This document shows, piece after piece, positions 34,996 through 43,108 of a stretch of 64,000 nt of DNA. The notes beneath the pieces were generated by a model. The model saw nothing but the letters and a program-made list of their open reading frames with translations, did no database searches and was not told the DNA's origin. A program made the translations under genes and the position numbers. Where the stretch lies: contig DASVEE010000075.1 of NCBI GenBank assembly GCA_036380735.1, positions 21,270 to 85,269 of the forward strand. Reading direction: 5' to 3'. The DNA is from DASVEE01 sp036380735 (GTDB taxonomy: Bacteria; Acidobacteriota; Thermoanaerobaculia; Gp7-AA8). The first letter of the stretch is position 1; the number at the start of each line of letters is the position of its first letter.

Positions 34996-36238
34996 CCGGG
35001 CCCTCCATCCACACTTCGTACAGCACGTTCCCCTCGCCGGACGGGCCGTTCACTCGGAACTTCTCCGCAACTCCAACCCCTTCGATCCAGACGATTTCGT
35101 CGTTCCAGACGAGCAGCGGCAGACCGTCGCGGATCTCGCGCCGGATTTTACGATCAATCAGGTGCGACTTCAGCTTTTTGTGTCCGTAGCGGTCTCCCTC
35201 GCGGCGGTTGCGGACGGTGAACGACGTGGCGACCGCAGGAAGTTGAAAGCGTTGTCCGTTGTCCGTTGTCCGTTTTCCGTTTGCTACGTGGATCGTTCGG
35301 TCGATCTCAGCAAGGTAGAGTGGTTCACCAGGGGTGAGTCGATACTCGAACGGCGGCGTCACGACCGGCCTGCGCCGCAGCACCACTTCCAGCTCGCGGC
35401 TGACGCTGATCCGCGACGCCAGTTTCCGGATGTCGACGTCGCGCGCCACCGGGTCCATGCGCCGGATGTGGCGGTGGAGGAGGGAGGCGCGCAGCCACTC
35501 CTCGTCCGGCCACTCGAGGAAACGTGTCTCGTCGTTCGTGACCTCGACGTGCTCCGCCTCGTCGACCGCGCGCTCGATCACCGGCCACTTTTCGCGCGCC
35601 TCGGCCGAGACAGCCGCGAGGTGCTTCGTCGCGGCGGGACCGAGATCGCCCAGCACCTTGCGCAGGCGGTTGCGGAGGAAGCGGTCGTCGGCGTTCGTCC
35701 GGTCGATGCGTGGCGTGATGCCGCGCTCCGCGAGGAAAGCGGTCAGCTCGTCGCGGGGGACGTCGAGGAGGGGACGGATGAAGCCATCGTCGCGGACGGG
35801 CTGGATGCCGCGCAGGCTTCCCATCCCGCCGCCGCTGATGAGACGCAGCAGCACCGTCTCCGCCTGGTCGTTCTGCTGATGTGCGGTGGCCACCCAGCGG
35901 GCGCCGGTGCGGTCGCGGAGCTCGCGCAGGCGGGCATAGCGCACCTCGCGCGCGGCGGCCTCGACGCCGCGGTCCTTCACCGCCCGCGGCTCCAGCGTGC
36001 CGTCCTCCACGTGGAGGGGGATGCCGAGGCGGGCGCACAAATCACGAACGAATTGCTCATCGTCATACGAGTCGCTGCCGCGTAGCCGGTGATTGATATG
36101 AGCGCATGACACAGCGAAGCCTAGCTCGTGGAGCAGTACGAGGAGCGCCGTCGAGTCGACGCCTCCCGAAACCGCGGCCAGAAGCGGCCCTTCGATGTGA
36201 TGCAGCGCGCAGAAGCGCTGCACGCGCTCGCCGATCAT
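34976..36238 (-). CDS. tilS: tRNA(Ile)-lysidine synthetase
   Basis: Modifies the wobble C of tRNA-Ile2 to lysidine. The 420-residue protein has the PP-loop SGGVDST at 24-30, then AHINHRLRGSDSYDDEQFVR, VATAHQQNDQAETVLLRL, GIQPVRDDGFIRPLLDV and NADDRFLRNRLR. A C-terminal domain (NRREGDRYGHKKLKSHLIDR) is also present. Near residues 320-331 there is an odd stretch (NGKRTTDNGQR) encoded by four heptamers of the GTTGTCC repeat family. The gene is divergent from the pseudopilin gene, only 53 bases away. Confidence 0.95.
   Translation of the reverse strand: MIGERVQRFCALHHIEGPLLAAVSGGVDSTALLVLLHELGFAVSCAHINHRLRGSDSYDDEQFVRDLCARLGIPLHVEDGTLEPRAVKDRGVEAAAREVRYARLRELRDRTGARWVATAHQQNDQAETVLLRLISGGGMGSLRGIQPVRDDGFIRPLLDVPRDELTAFLAERGITPRIDRTNADDRFLRNRLRKVLGDLGPAATKHLAAVSAEAREKWPVIERAVDEAEHVEVTNDETRFLEWPDEEWLRASLLHRHIRRMDPVARDVDIRKLASRISVSRELEVVLRRRPVVTPPFEYRLTPGEPLYLAEIDRTIHVANGKRTTDNGQRFQLPAVATSFTVRNRREGDRYGHKKLKSHLIDRKIRREIRDGLPLLVWNDEIVWIEGVGVAEKFRVNGPSGEGNVLYEVWMEGPGESNHD
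35251..35282. repeat. GTTGTCC-type heptamers inside tilS
   Basis: GTTGTCC repeated three times, then GTTTTCC: the sequence of one arm of the hairpin at 1417-1489, embedded in frame in the tilS coding region. No opposite arm is present. Confidence 0.85.
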
Positions 36239-36291
36239 GCGCGACTACTGTACCTTTGGTCCGGGTGCCATCAGAAAGAGAGGTTTTCCTC

Positions 36292-36789
36292 ATGCAGCGC
36301 AACTCGCCGCAAACGCGAGGGTTCTCGGTCATCGAGATCCTCGTGGTCATCGCCATCATCGGCATCATCGCCGCCATCGGCATCGCCAACTACCTCGGGG
36401 GTCTCAACCGCGCGAAGCAGAAGCGGACGATGGCCGACATGCGCACCGTCGCCACGATGTGGGAGGCGCGCCAGGCGGACATGCAGCGCTACAACGCCGC
36501 CGGCTACACGTATCCCTCGACCAACATCCCGTACGAGCAGTTGCGCACGATGCTGGTGCCGACCTACACGAAGGAGCTGCCGCGCCTGGACGGCTGGGGA
36601 CGTCCGCTGCAGTTCGCGGTCGAAGCCGCCGGCGGGGGACAGGCGAGCGACTACGCCATCCGCTCCGCGGGGCGCGACGGCGTGTTCGAAACGACGTACA
36701 CGCCCGGCCTCACCAACGATCCGGACTGCGACATCGTCTACGCCAACGGGACGTTCATCATCTATCCCGACACGATGCAGACGAAGTGA
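36292..36789 (+). CDS. Type II secretion/type IV pilin-like pseudopilin
   Basis: A 165-residue prepilin with a type III signal: MQRNSPQTRG, cleavage before Phe, and Glu at position 5 of the mature chain (FSVIEILVVIAIIGIIAAIG). The C-terminal domain has the GspG-like pattern LDGWGRPLQF and ASDYAIRSAGRDG, which in major pseudopilins binds calcium. It stands alone with no other secretion genes nearby, so its machine is encoded elsewhere. A GAGAGG ribosome site precedes the ATG at 36292. Confidence 0.88.
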   Translation: MQRNSPQTRGFSVIEILVVIAIIGIIAAIGIANYLGGLNRAKQKRTMADMRTVATMWEARQADMQRYNAAGYTYPSTNIPYEQLRTMLVPTYTKELPRLDGWGRPLQFAVEAAGGGQASDYAIRSAGRDGVFETTYTPGLTNDPDCDIVYANGTFIIYPDTMQTK

Positions 36790-36820
36790 CGGGGGCGGGG
36801 GGGCGGGGGGACGGGGGTGG

Positions 36821-36916
36821 TTTTCGGTTGTCGGTTTTTGGTTTTCGGTGCTGCGCTGCGCGGAGATCCCCGTGTAGCGCAGCACCGAAAACCGAAAACC
36901 GACAACCGACAACCGC
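36821..36916. repeat. Heptamer-armed hairpin (CGGTTTT type)
   Basis: Left arm with CGGTTGT/CGGTTTT units, inner GGTGCTGCGCT; right arm AGCGCAGCACC then CCGAAAA/CCGACAA units. Near-perfect 36-bp stem, about 16-base loop. It follows the pseudopilin gene and precedes the convergent tRNA-Met. Confidence 0.92.
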
Positions 36917-36995
36917 CCCTCCGCACATCACACGCACGTGTGACGGCGCGACGCTCCAGCGCGCTCCGCGGGTGTACTCTTGGTGGGGGAAAAAT

Positions 36996-37072
36996 TGGTG
37001 GCGGTGACTGGAGTCGAACCAGTGACCTAGCGCTTATGAGACGCCCGCTCTAACCATCTGAGCTACACCGCC
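36996..37072 (-). tRNA. tRNA-Met (anticodon CAT)
   Basis: A 77-base cloverleaf with encoded CCA. The acceptor stem pairs GGCGGTG with CACCGCC and the anticodon loop is CTCATAA. The acceptor and T-arm fit elongator tRNA-Met better than lysidine-type tRNA-Ile or initiator, which has a mismatched first pair. Confidence 0.92.
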
Positions 37073-37148
37073 AGGCGAGGGACCGGGATTGTAGGGACTC
37101 CCGGCGTGCCGCGTCAAGGAAACAGAACAGCCCGCGGGATATTTCGAA

Positions 37149-37326
37149 ATGACCTCGATGCCGTATCAGGTTTGCGTGGGGTGCGGGGACACCGACGACC
37201 AGGCGCGTCTGGAGCCGTGCCCCATCTGCCGCAGCAACTTCTGCGGCGATTGCGCCGTGCGCTCGGTCGGCCGCCGCTTCTGCTCGGACGTGTGCGCCCG
37301 CAACTACTACTTCATTGGAGATCCGG

Positions 37327-37352
<26 letters not shown>
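37149..37352 (+). CDS. Small zinc-finger protein
   Basis: A 67-residue protein with eight Cys in CxxC-type pairs (VCVGCG, CPICRSNFCGDC, FCSDVC), as in a RING- or B-box-like double zinc site. It ends in an acidic tail. No family is recognised. Its 3' end overlaps the hemB start by 26 bases, so the two are translationally linked; a role tied to haem synthesis or to zinc supply for HemB is only a guess. Confidence 0.7.
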
Positions 37353-38361
<1,009 letters not shown>

Positions 38362-38421
38362 CGCGCGCGCGCTTTCGGAAAACGTGGTAGGGAACAGCCG
38401 CGTCGGCTACTCTCCTTCTTG

Positions 38422-39594
38422 ATGAGAGTCGCAGCTTCCGTTCTTCTTCTTCTGTTTGCTTTCAGTGCTGCCGCGGCGAAGCTGGCGCCGTGCGGCAAGG
38501 AGCCGTCCGTCGCCGGTGTGGCCGCCCCCGGCCACAACGACTCGCGCGAGGTCTACCTCGGCGACGCTGTGGACATCTGGGTCTGCCATCTGGCGCCGTT
38601 CCTCAACGACGTGTCGAAGCAGGACCAGAAGGTCACGCTCTACATCGACGGCATCGACAGCGGCGTCACCCCCACCGGTGTCGACCGCGACACCGGCCGC
38701 ATCCGCTTCAACCTGGAGCGCACGGACGACAACAAGGAGCTCTGGCGCGACCGGCTCTACAACCCGCTGGGCAACCGCCTGCAGACGATCCGCATCGGCG
38801 TCGGCATCGCCGGCGAGCGGCAACTGACGCGCGCCGAAGGGGCGAACACACAGGTCACGCTGAACAAGCTGTGGCTGCACTGGTCGACGAGCCTCATGCT
38901 CATTGGCCTCGCGCTGATGATCGGCGTGTTCCTCCTCTACGCGCGCAACAGCGACATGCTGCGCAGCGGCCCGAAAGCCGGCGGCATCCGGCAGGCGTAC
39001 AGCCTCGCGCGGACGCAGATGGCGTGGTGGTTCGTGCTCGTCGTGATCGGCTACGTGTTCATCTGGCTCGTCGCCGGCGATCGCGATTCGATCCCCGCAT
39101 CGCTCCTCGGGCTGATGGGCATCAGCGCCGCGACCGCGCTCGCCGCACGCGCCGTCGCGGTGCCCGGTGAGACGCGCGCGGCCGCGCTGCGCAAGGAGCT
39201 CGACCTGCAGCGCACGTCGCTCGAGGAATCGATCGCGCGCATCGACACCGATCTAGCCGCCACCACCGACGCTACCTTGCAGGCGACGCTGGCGAAGAGC
39301 CGCGAAGACCTCGTCAAAGCACGCGACAAAGTGATCGCCGAGGCGTCGACGGTCACGACGATCTTTCCGTCAGCCGGCTTCTGGAACGACCTCGTCACCG
39401 ACGATCGCGGCGGCGTCGCCCTCGATCGTTTTCAGATCGTCGCGTGGAGTCTCGTGCTGGGCGCGGTGTTCTTCGCCACGGCGCTGTGGGAGCTGACGAT
39501 GCCGGAGTTCGACGCCACCATGCTGGCGCTGATGGGAATCAGTTCCGGGACCTACGTGGGGTTCAAGCTGCCGCAGAAGAGCGAGGCGGCGTAA
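38422..39594 (+). CDS. Membrane protein of unknown function
   Basis: A 390-residue protein with a signal peptide (to FSAAAAKLAPCG), an extracytoplasmic domain of about 125 residues, then helices near 153-172, 195-213 and 222-240. A charged coiled coil (about 250-300) and two more helices near 330-372 follow. Both helix groups end in the same pattern, LLGLMGISAATAL and MLALMGISSGTYVGFKLP, hinting at an internal repeat. TQMAWWFVLVVIGYVFIWLV is typical of a widespread uncharacterised bacterial family. No function can be assigned. Confidence 0.75.
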   Translation: MRVAASVLLLLFAFSAAAAKLAPCGKEPSVAGVAAPGHNDSREVYLGDAVDIWVCHLAPFLNDVSKQDQKVTLYIDGIDSGVTPTGVDRDTGRIRFNLERTDDNKELWRDRLYNPLGNRLQTIRIGVGIAGERQLTRAEGANTQVTLNKLWLHWSTSLMLIGLALMIGVFLLYARNSDMLRSGPKAGGIRQAYSLARTQMAWWFVLVVIGYVFIWLVAGDRDSIPASLLGLMGISAATALAARAVAVPGETRAAALRKELDLQRTSLEESIARIDTDLAATTDATLQATLAKSREDLVKARDKVIAEASTVTTIFPSAGFWNDLVTDDRGGVALDRFQIVAWSLVLGAVFFATALWELTMPEFDATMLALMGISSGTYVGFKLPQKSEAA

Positions 39595-39595
39595 G

Positions 39596-39716
39596 AACGA
39601 TAGGACGAATAAGACCTCTGGGACGAATAGGACGGATAGGACCTATAGGACCCGCCCACCCGAGGGCCCGGCCGGGCGGGGTCACATAGGTCCCATTCGT
39701 CCTATAGGTCCCATTT
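39596..39716. repeat. 9-bp tandem-repeat inverted element
   Basis: Left arm GAACGATAGGACGAATAAG with further units; core GGACCCGCCCACCCGAGG and GGGCGGGGTC form an inner palindrome; right arm of CCCATTCGT/CCTATAGGT units. It lies between convergent genes. The next 46 bases, up to the IscA-like stop, contain only a GGTACC-centred inverted repeat. Confidence 0.88.
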
Positions 39717-39762
39717 GCGCCCACCGCGCCGTGCTGCACCCGGGCCGGTACCTACCGGCGCG

Positions 39763-40050
39763 CTATCCGCACCAGACCGCGGTCACGGCATCCGGGTGAT
39801 CCAGGAGGTAGCCATCTTCATCGGCGTCGTAGTTGATCACGGCGCCGTCGAGGCGGCTGGCGGCCATGTCGTCGAGGGCGACTTTGATCGCGCCGACTTC
39901 GACGAGGTGATCGCCGTCGTTGGGCTCGGAGGCGTAGCTCAGGCGGTAGCCGCTGCCGCCGCAGCCGGTCGTGAAGGCGATGCGGAGCACCCGCCCGTCG
40001 AGATCGTGGCTGAGGTGCTCCGCGGCTTCGTTCGAGAGGGAGAGGTTCAT
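39763..40050 (-). CDS. HesB/IscA-like iron-sulfur assembly protein
   Basis: A 95-residue A-type carrier-like protein: LRIAFTTGCGGSGYRLSY contains the first conserved Cys (near 35), and the C-terminus is AVTAVWCG. Canonical IscA/SufA/ErpA end in a CGCG-type motif with two Cys; here only one Cys remains. A role in cluster transfer is likely but its cluster site is changed. ATG at 40050 overlaps the stop of the upstream gene by four bases (ATGA). It is the last gene of the lipB-lipA-ferredoxin unit. Confidence 0.8.
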   Translation of the reverse strand: MNLSLSNEAAEHLSHDLDGRVLRIAFTTGCGGSGYRLSYASEPNDGDHLVEVGAIKVALDDMAASRLDGAVINYDADEDGYLLDHPDAVTAVWCG

Positions 40051-40556
40051 ACTTTCGGGGCGCCGTGCACGATGCGCCACTCGGCGTCTTCGCGCTTCCA
40101 CCAGTCGGAGTCGAGCTTCAGCAGCTCCAGCTCGCGCTCGAGCTCGACGGCGTGCGACTTCTTCGTGCTCTCGAGATAGAGCAGCAGATTCTGGTCCATC
40201 GGGCCGACGGCCTTGATGAACTCGCGCAGTTTCCGCTGCATCGTCCGTTCGCGGCCGATGAGGAACTCGGCCGACTCGCGCCAGGAGAGCTCGCCCTCGA
40301 TGATGTCCTGGAAGCCGAGGTCGCCGCCGACGGTGGCGCCCACCTGCTCGCCGAGGGCCGTGGCCTTCAGCTCGATGAGGTCGCGGTTCCCGCGCTCGTC
40401 GATGGCGAACTGCTTGAACATCGTGGCCGTCATCGGGTTCGGCAGGTTTTCGGCGAGCTTCTCGAAGGTCTTGTAGGCCTCGATGGTGTACTGAAAGATG
40501 AGCGCGAGCTGCTGCCTGGAGAGCTGCGCGGCGACTGGTGTTTCGACGGTCGTCAT
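40047..40556 (-). CDS. Ferritin-like/helical-bundle protein of unknown function
   Basis: A 169-residue all-helical protein (MTTVETPVAAQLSRQQLAL onward). The pattern of long helices with Glu at spaced positions (FQYTIEAYKTFEKLAENL, FAIDERGNRDLIELKATAL, KKSHAVELERELELL) resembles rubrerythrin/ferritin-like bundles. The usual ExxH pairs are not both intact, so a di-iron site is not assured. It is nine bases... from the ferredoxin gene and overlaps the IscA-like gene, which suggests an iron or Fe-S role. Family assignment is tentative. Confidence 0.5.
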   Translation of the reverse strand: MTTVETPVAAQLSRQQLALIFQYTIEAYKTFEKLAENLPNPMTATMFKQFAIDERGNRDLIELKATALGEQVGATVGGDLGFQDIIEGELSWRESAEFLIGRERTMQRKLREFIKAVGPMDQNLLLYLESTKKSHAVELERELELLKLDSDWWKREDAEWRIVHGAPKV

Positions 40557-40564
40557 TCTTACCT

Positions 40565-40843
40565 CTATTCGATCTTTGCCACTTTGACTGTTACGTCGCC
40601 GGTCAGCTTCGCCTGGCAGCTCAGCCGGTACGGCGCTTCGAGCTCTTTGTAGGTTTCGTCCGGCGTCGGCGGCGTCAGGTTGCCCCATCCTTCGACGACA
40701 GCGATCCTGCAAGTCCCGCACGCACCGTCGCCACCGCAGACGCTGCTGATGCGGATGCCCATTTCCCTGGCGCAGGAGAGCAGCGTTTTGCCCGCGGCAA
40801 ACTCGGCTGTCTTCTCTTCATCAAGGAACGTGACGCGCGGCAT
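40565..40843 (-). CDS. 2Fe-2S ferredoxin
   Basis: A 92-residue electron carrier with ligands in VCGGDGACGTC (Cys-x5-Cys-x2-Cys, near 36-45) and a fourth Cys in YRLSCQA near 75. The Cys-x5-Cys spacing is that of adrenodoxin/Isc-type ferredoxins rather than plant type. ATG at 40843 overlaps the lipA 3' end by 23 bases. It may feed electrons to LipA, a radical-SAM enzyme, though this is inferred from context only. Confidence 0.9.
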   Translation of the reverse strand: MPRVTFLDEEKTAEFAAGKTLLSCAREMGIRISSVCGGDGACGTCRIAVVEGWGNLTPPTPDETYKELEAPYRLSCQAKLTGDVTVKVAKIE

Positions 40844-41777
40844 CGTGGTCGGCGGATTCTACATGAGGCTCCACCGCCCTGTGCGCCATGTACGAGCTGC
40901 GGACGAGCGGCGCGGATTCGACGTGATGGAAGCCGAGGGCACGGGCGCGGCGGCCGAGCTCCTCGAACTCCGCGGGCGTGTAGTACTTGCGCACCGGATG
41001 GTTGCGCTCGGTCGGGGCGAGATACTGTCCCATCGTCAGGATGTCGACGCCGGCCTCGCGCAGATGCTGCGCGGTTTCGAGGATCTCGTCGTCGGTTTCG
41101 CCGAGCCCGAGGATGAGGCTCGACTTCGTGAGCATCGGGCCGGTGCGCTCCTCGTGCGCCCAGCGCAGGATGTCGAGCGACCGCTGGTACTTGGCGACCG
41201 GACGAACGGGGAGATAGAGCCGCGGCACGGTCTCCACGTTGTGCGCGAGGACGTCGGGCTGCGCCGCGAGCACGGTGCGGAGCGCCTCGCGATTGCCGTC
41301 GAGGTCGGAGATGAGCACTTCCACGTTGGCGCCGCTGACGTCACGCACGGCGTGGATCGTCTCGGCGACGAGCTGCGCGCCGCCGTCCGGCATGTCGTCG
41401 CGGTTGACCATGGTGATGACGGCGTGCTTCACGCCCATCCTCTTCACCGCTTCGGCGACGCGGCGCGGCTCGTCGAGATCGGCGGGCAGCGGCGTGCCAC
41501 GGCCGACCGCGCAGAACGTGCAGCGGCGCGTGCAGATCTCGCCGAGGATCATGAACGTGGCGGTGCCGGCGCTCCAGCACTCGAAGATGTTCGGGCAGCG
41601 CGCTTCCTGACACACCGTGTTGAGGGCGAGGTCGTTCATCAGCCGCGAGACCGGGAGCTGATTGAGGTCGCCCGGGATCCGGATCTTCAGCCACTCCGGC
41701 CGGTGGCCGGCGCGGCGGTTGAGAGGCTTGTCCGCGGGTTTGTCGAGAGGAGCGGCTACGGCTTTGGGGTCGTTCAT
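40821..41777 (-). CDS. lipA: Lipoyl synthase
   Basis: Radical-SAM enzyme that inserts two sulfurs into octanoyl groups on lipoyl domains. The 318-residue protein has both clusters: the auxiliary site Cys56, 61 and 67 (CQEARCPNIFEC) and the radical-SAM site Cys82, 86 and 89 (CTRRCTFC). The conserved RSSY near the C-terminus supplies the Ser ligand of the auxiliary cluster. It is three bases after lipB and overlaps the ferredoxin gene. The substrates (2-oxoacid dehydrogenase E2) are encoded 3 kb away. Confidence 0.97.
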   Translation of the reverse strand: MNDPKAVAAPLDKPADKPLNRRAGHRPEWLKIRIPGDLNQLPVSRLMNDLALNTVCQEARCPNIFECWSAGTATFMILGEICTRRCTFCAVGRGTPLPADLDEPRRVAEAVKRMGVKHAVITMVNRDDMPDGGAQLVAETIHAVRDVSGANVEVLISDLDGNREALRTVLAAQPDVLAHNVETVPRLYLPVRPVAKYQRSLDILRWAHEERTGPMLTKSSLILGLGETDDEILETAQHLREAGVDILTMGQYLAPTERNHPVRKYYTPAEFEELGRRARALGFHHVESAPLVRSSYMAHRAVEPHVESADHDAARHVP

Positions 41778-41780
41778 ACG

Positions 41781-42878
41781 TTAGACGGCGGTCGGGTTCA
41801 GGCGGCCGGCGAGGCGCTGCTGCAGTTGCTCCAGCGCTTCGCGGTCGTCCGGCCAGCGGATCCTTTCATAGGCCTCGGCGAAAGTGAACCATCCCCAGGT
41901 GTCGTGCTCCGTGGGGTCGATGCGGATCGGCAGCTTGGAATCGAGCGCGGCGACGTAGCCGATCTCGCTGGCGATGATCGGTGCGGGATAGCGCGTGGCG
42001 AGGTACGCCGACTCGATCATGAACGACTGCGTGATTCCCAGCTCCTCGGGATTGGCAGGGTTGCCGGTCTCCTCGACGAGCTCGCGGCGGGCGGTCTCGA
42101 GCGGCTGCTCGCCCTCTTCGATCGAGCCGGTGATCGGCTGCCAGAAGTTGCCGCGCTCCGGTTTGCGGTGGAGCAGGAGGATGCGGTCGTCGTCGTGGAC
42201 GAGCACTTTCACGAGCCGCAGCGTCTCGGGCCGCGGTACGAGCTCGCGCCCGAACACCTCGGCGAAGGTGCGCGCGAGGACTTCACGCACTTCCTGCGTC
42301 GGGACGGCGCGGCCGAGCTCGCGCGACAGCGAGGTCACGCCCATGCCGTGCAATCCGCAGGGGGTGATGAAGCGGAAGTGGTCGAGGTTCGTGTTGACGT
42401 TCAGCGCCCAGCCATGGGAGGTGACCCACCGCGCGATGCGCACGCCGATCGCCGCGATCTTGTTCTGCCCGACCCAGATGCCGCGCTTCCCCTCGATGCG
42501 CTCGGCGGTGATGCCGTAGTGCGCGACCGTGCGGATGAGCACTTCCTCCAGGTTCGTGACGTACTTGCGGATGTCGCGGTTGCCCTCGCCGAGGTGGAGG
42601 ATGGGGTAGCCGACGATCTGCCCCGGCCCGTGGTAGGTGATGTCGCCGCCACGGGTGGTCTCGAAGAAGCGCACCCGCTGCGCCTGCAGCGCTTCCGGCG
42701 GCGCCAGCAGGTTGTTGGCGTCGCCGCCGCGCCCGAGCGTAATGACGGGCGGATGCTCCAGCATGAGGAGCTGATCGGCGATCTCCTCCCGCTGACGCAG
42801 CTCGACCAGCTTCTGCTGGAGCTGCATGCCGTTTTCGTAGGTGACGAGGTGAAGCTGGTGAAGCTCACACTTGCGCAT
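41781..42878 (-). CDS. lipB: Octanoyltransferase LipB fused to a Nudix hydrolase domain
   Basis: Residues 1-215 are LipB, which transfers octanoate from ACP to lipoyl domains: RGGDITYHGPGQIVGYP near 77-92, Lys140 in GQNKIAAIGVRI and the acyl-accepting Cys174 in ITPCGLHGMGVTSL. Residues 220-365 are a complete Nudix domain, with the box GSIEEGEQPLETARRELVEE plus TG at 251-272 matching GX5EX7REUXEEXGU. The domain resembles NudB-type dATP pyrophosphatases (NFWQPITGSIEEGE). There is no stop or frameshift between the parts. LipB alone is about 215 residues, so this is a true fusion. Confidence 0.93.
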   Translation of the reverse strand: MRKCELHQLHLVTYENGMQLQQKLVELRQREEIADQLLMLEHPPVITLGRGGDANNLLAPPEALQAQRVRFFETTRGGDITYHGPGQIVGYPILHLGEGNRDIRKYVTNLEEVLIRTVAHYGITAERIEGKRGIWVGQNKIAAIGVRIARWVTSHGWALNVNTNLDHFRFITPCGLHGMGVTSLSRELGRAVPTQEVREVLARTFAEVFGRELVPRPETLRLVKVLVHDDDRILLLHRKPERGNFWQPITGSIEEGEQPLETARRELVEETGNPANPEELGITQSFMIESAYLATRYPAPIIASEIGYVAALDSKLPIRIDPTEHDTWGWFTFAEAYERIRWPDDREALEQLQQRLAGRLNPTAV

Positions 42879-42937
42879 GGCCGTTGAGGTAGAGGCGAAG
42901 CAGGGGTGGGATATTCCCCGCGCGGAGGTTGCGACAG

Positions 42938-43101
42938 GGGACGATAGGACGAATGGGACGAATAGGACCTATGGGACTTAGCAGATCGCCCGCCGTGCTG
43001 CGTAGTGTTCAGGAAGGGCCCGCCGCCACGCACGCAGCTCTCCGCGAAGCGCAGCGGCTGGGCGGGGTCCCATAGGTCCTATTCGTCCCATCGTCCCCTG
43101 T
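42938..43101. repeat. 9-bp tandem-repeat inverted element with long core
   Basis: Left arm GGGACGATAGGACGAATGGG with four units; right arm of GGTCCTATTCGTCCCATCGT and on. The core of about 100 bases contains GGGCCCGCCGCC and a CTCTCCGCGAAGCGCAGCGG segment. It fills the gap between lipB and the next gene on the same strand. Confidence 0.88.
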
Positions 43102-43108
43102 GGCCACC

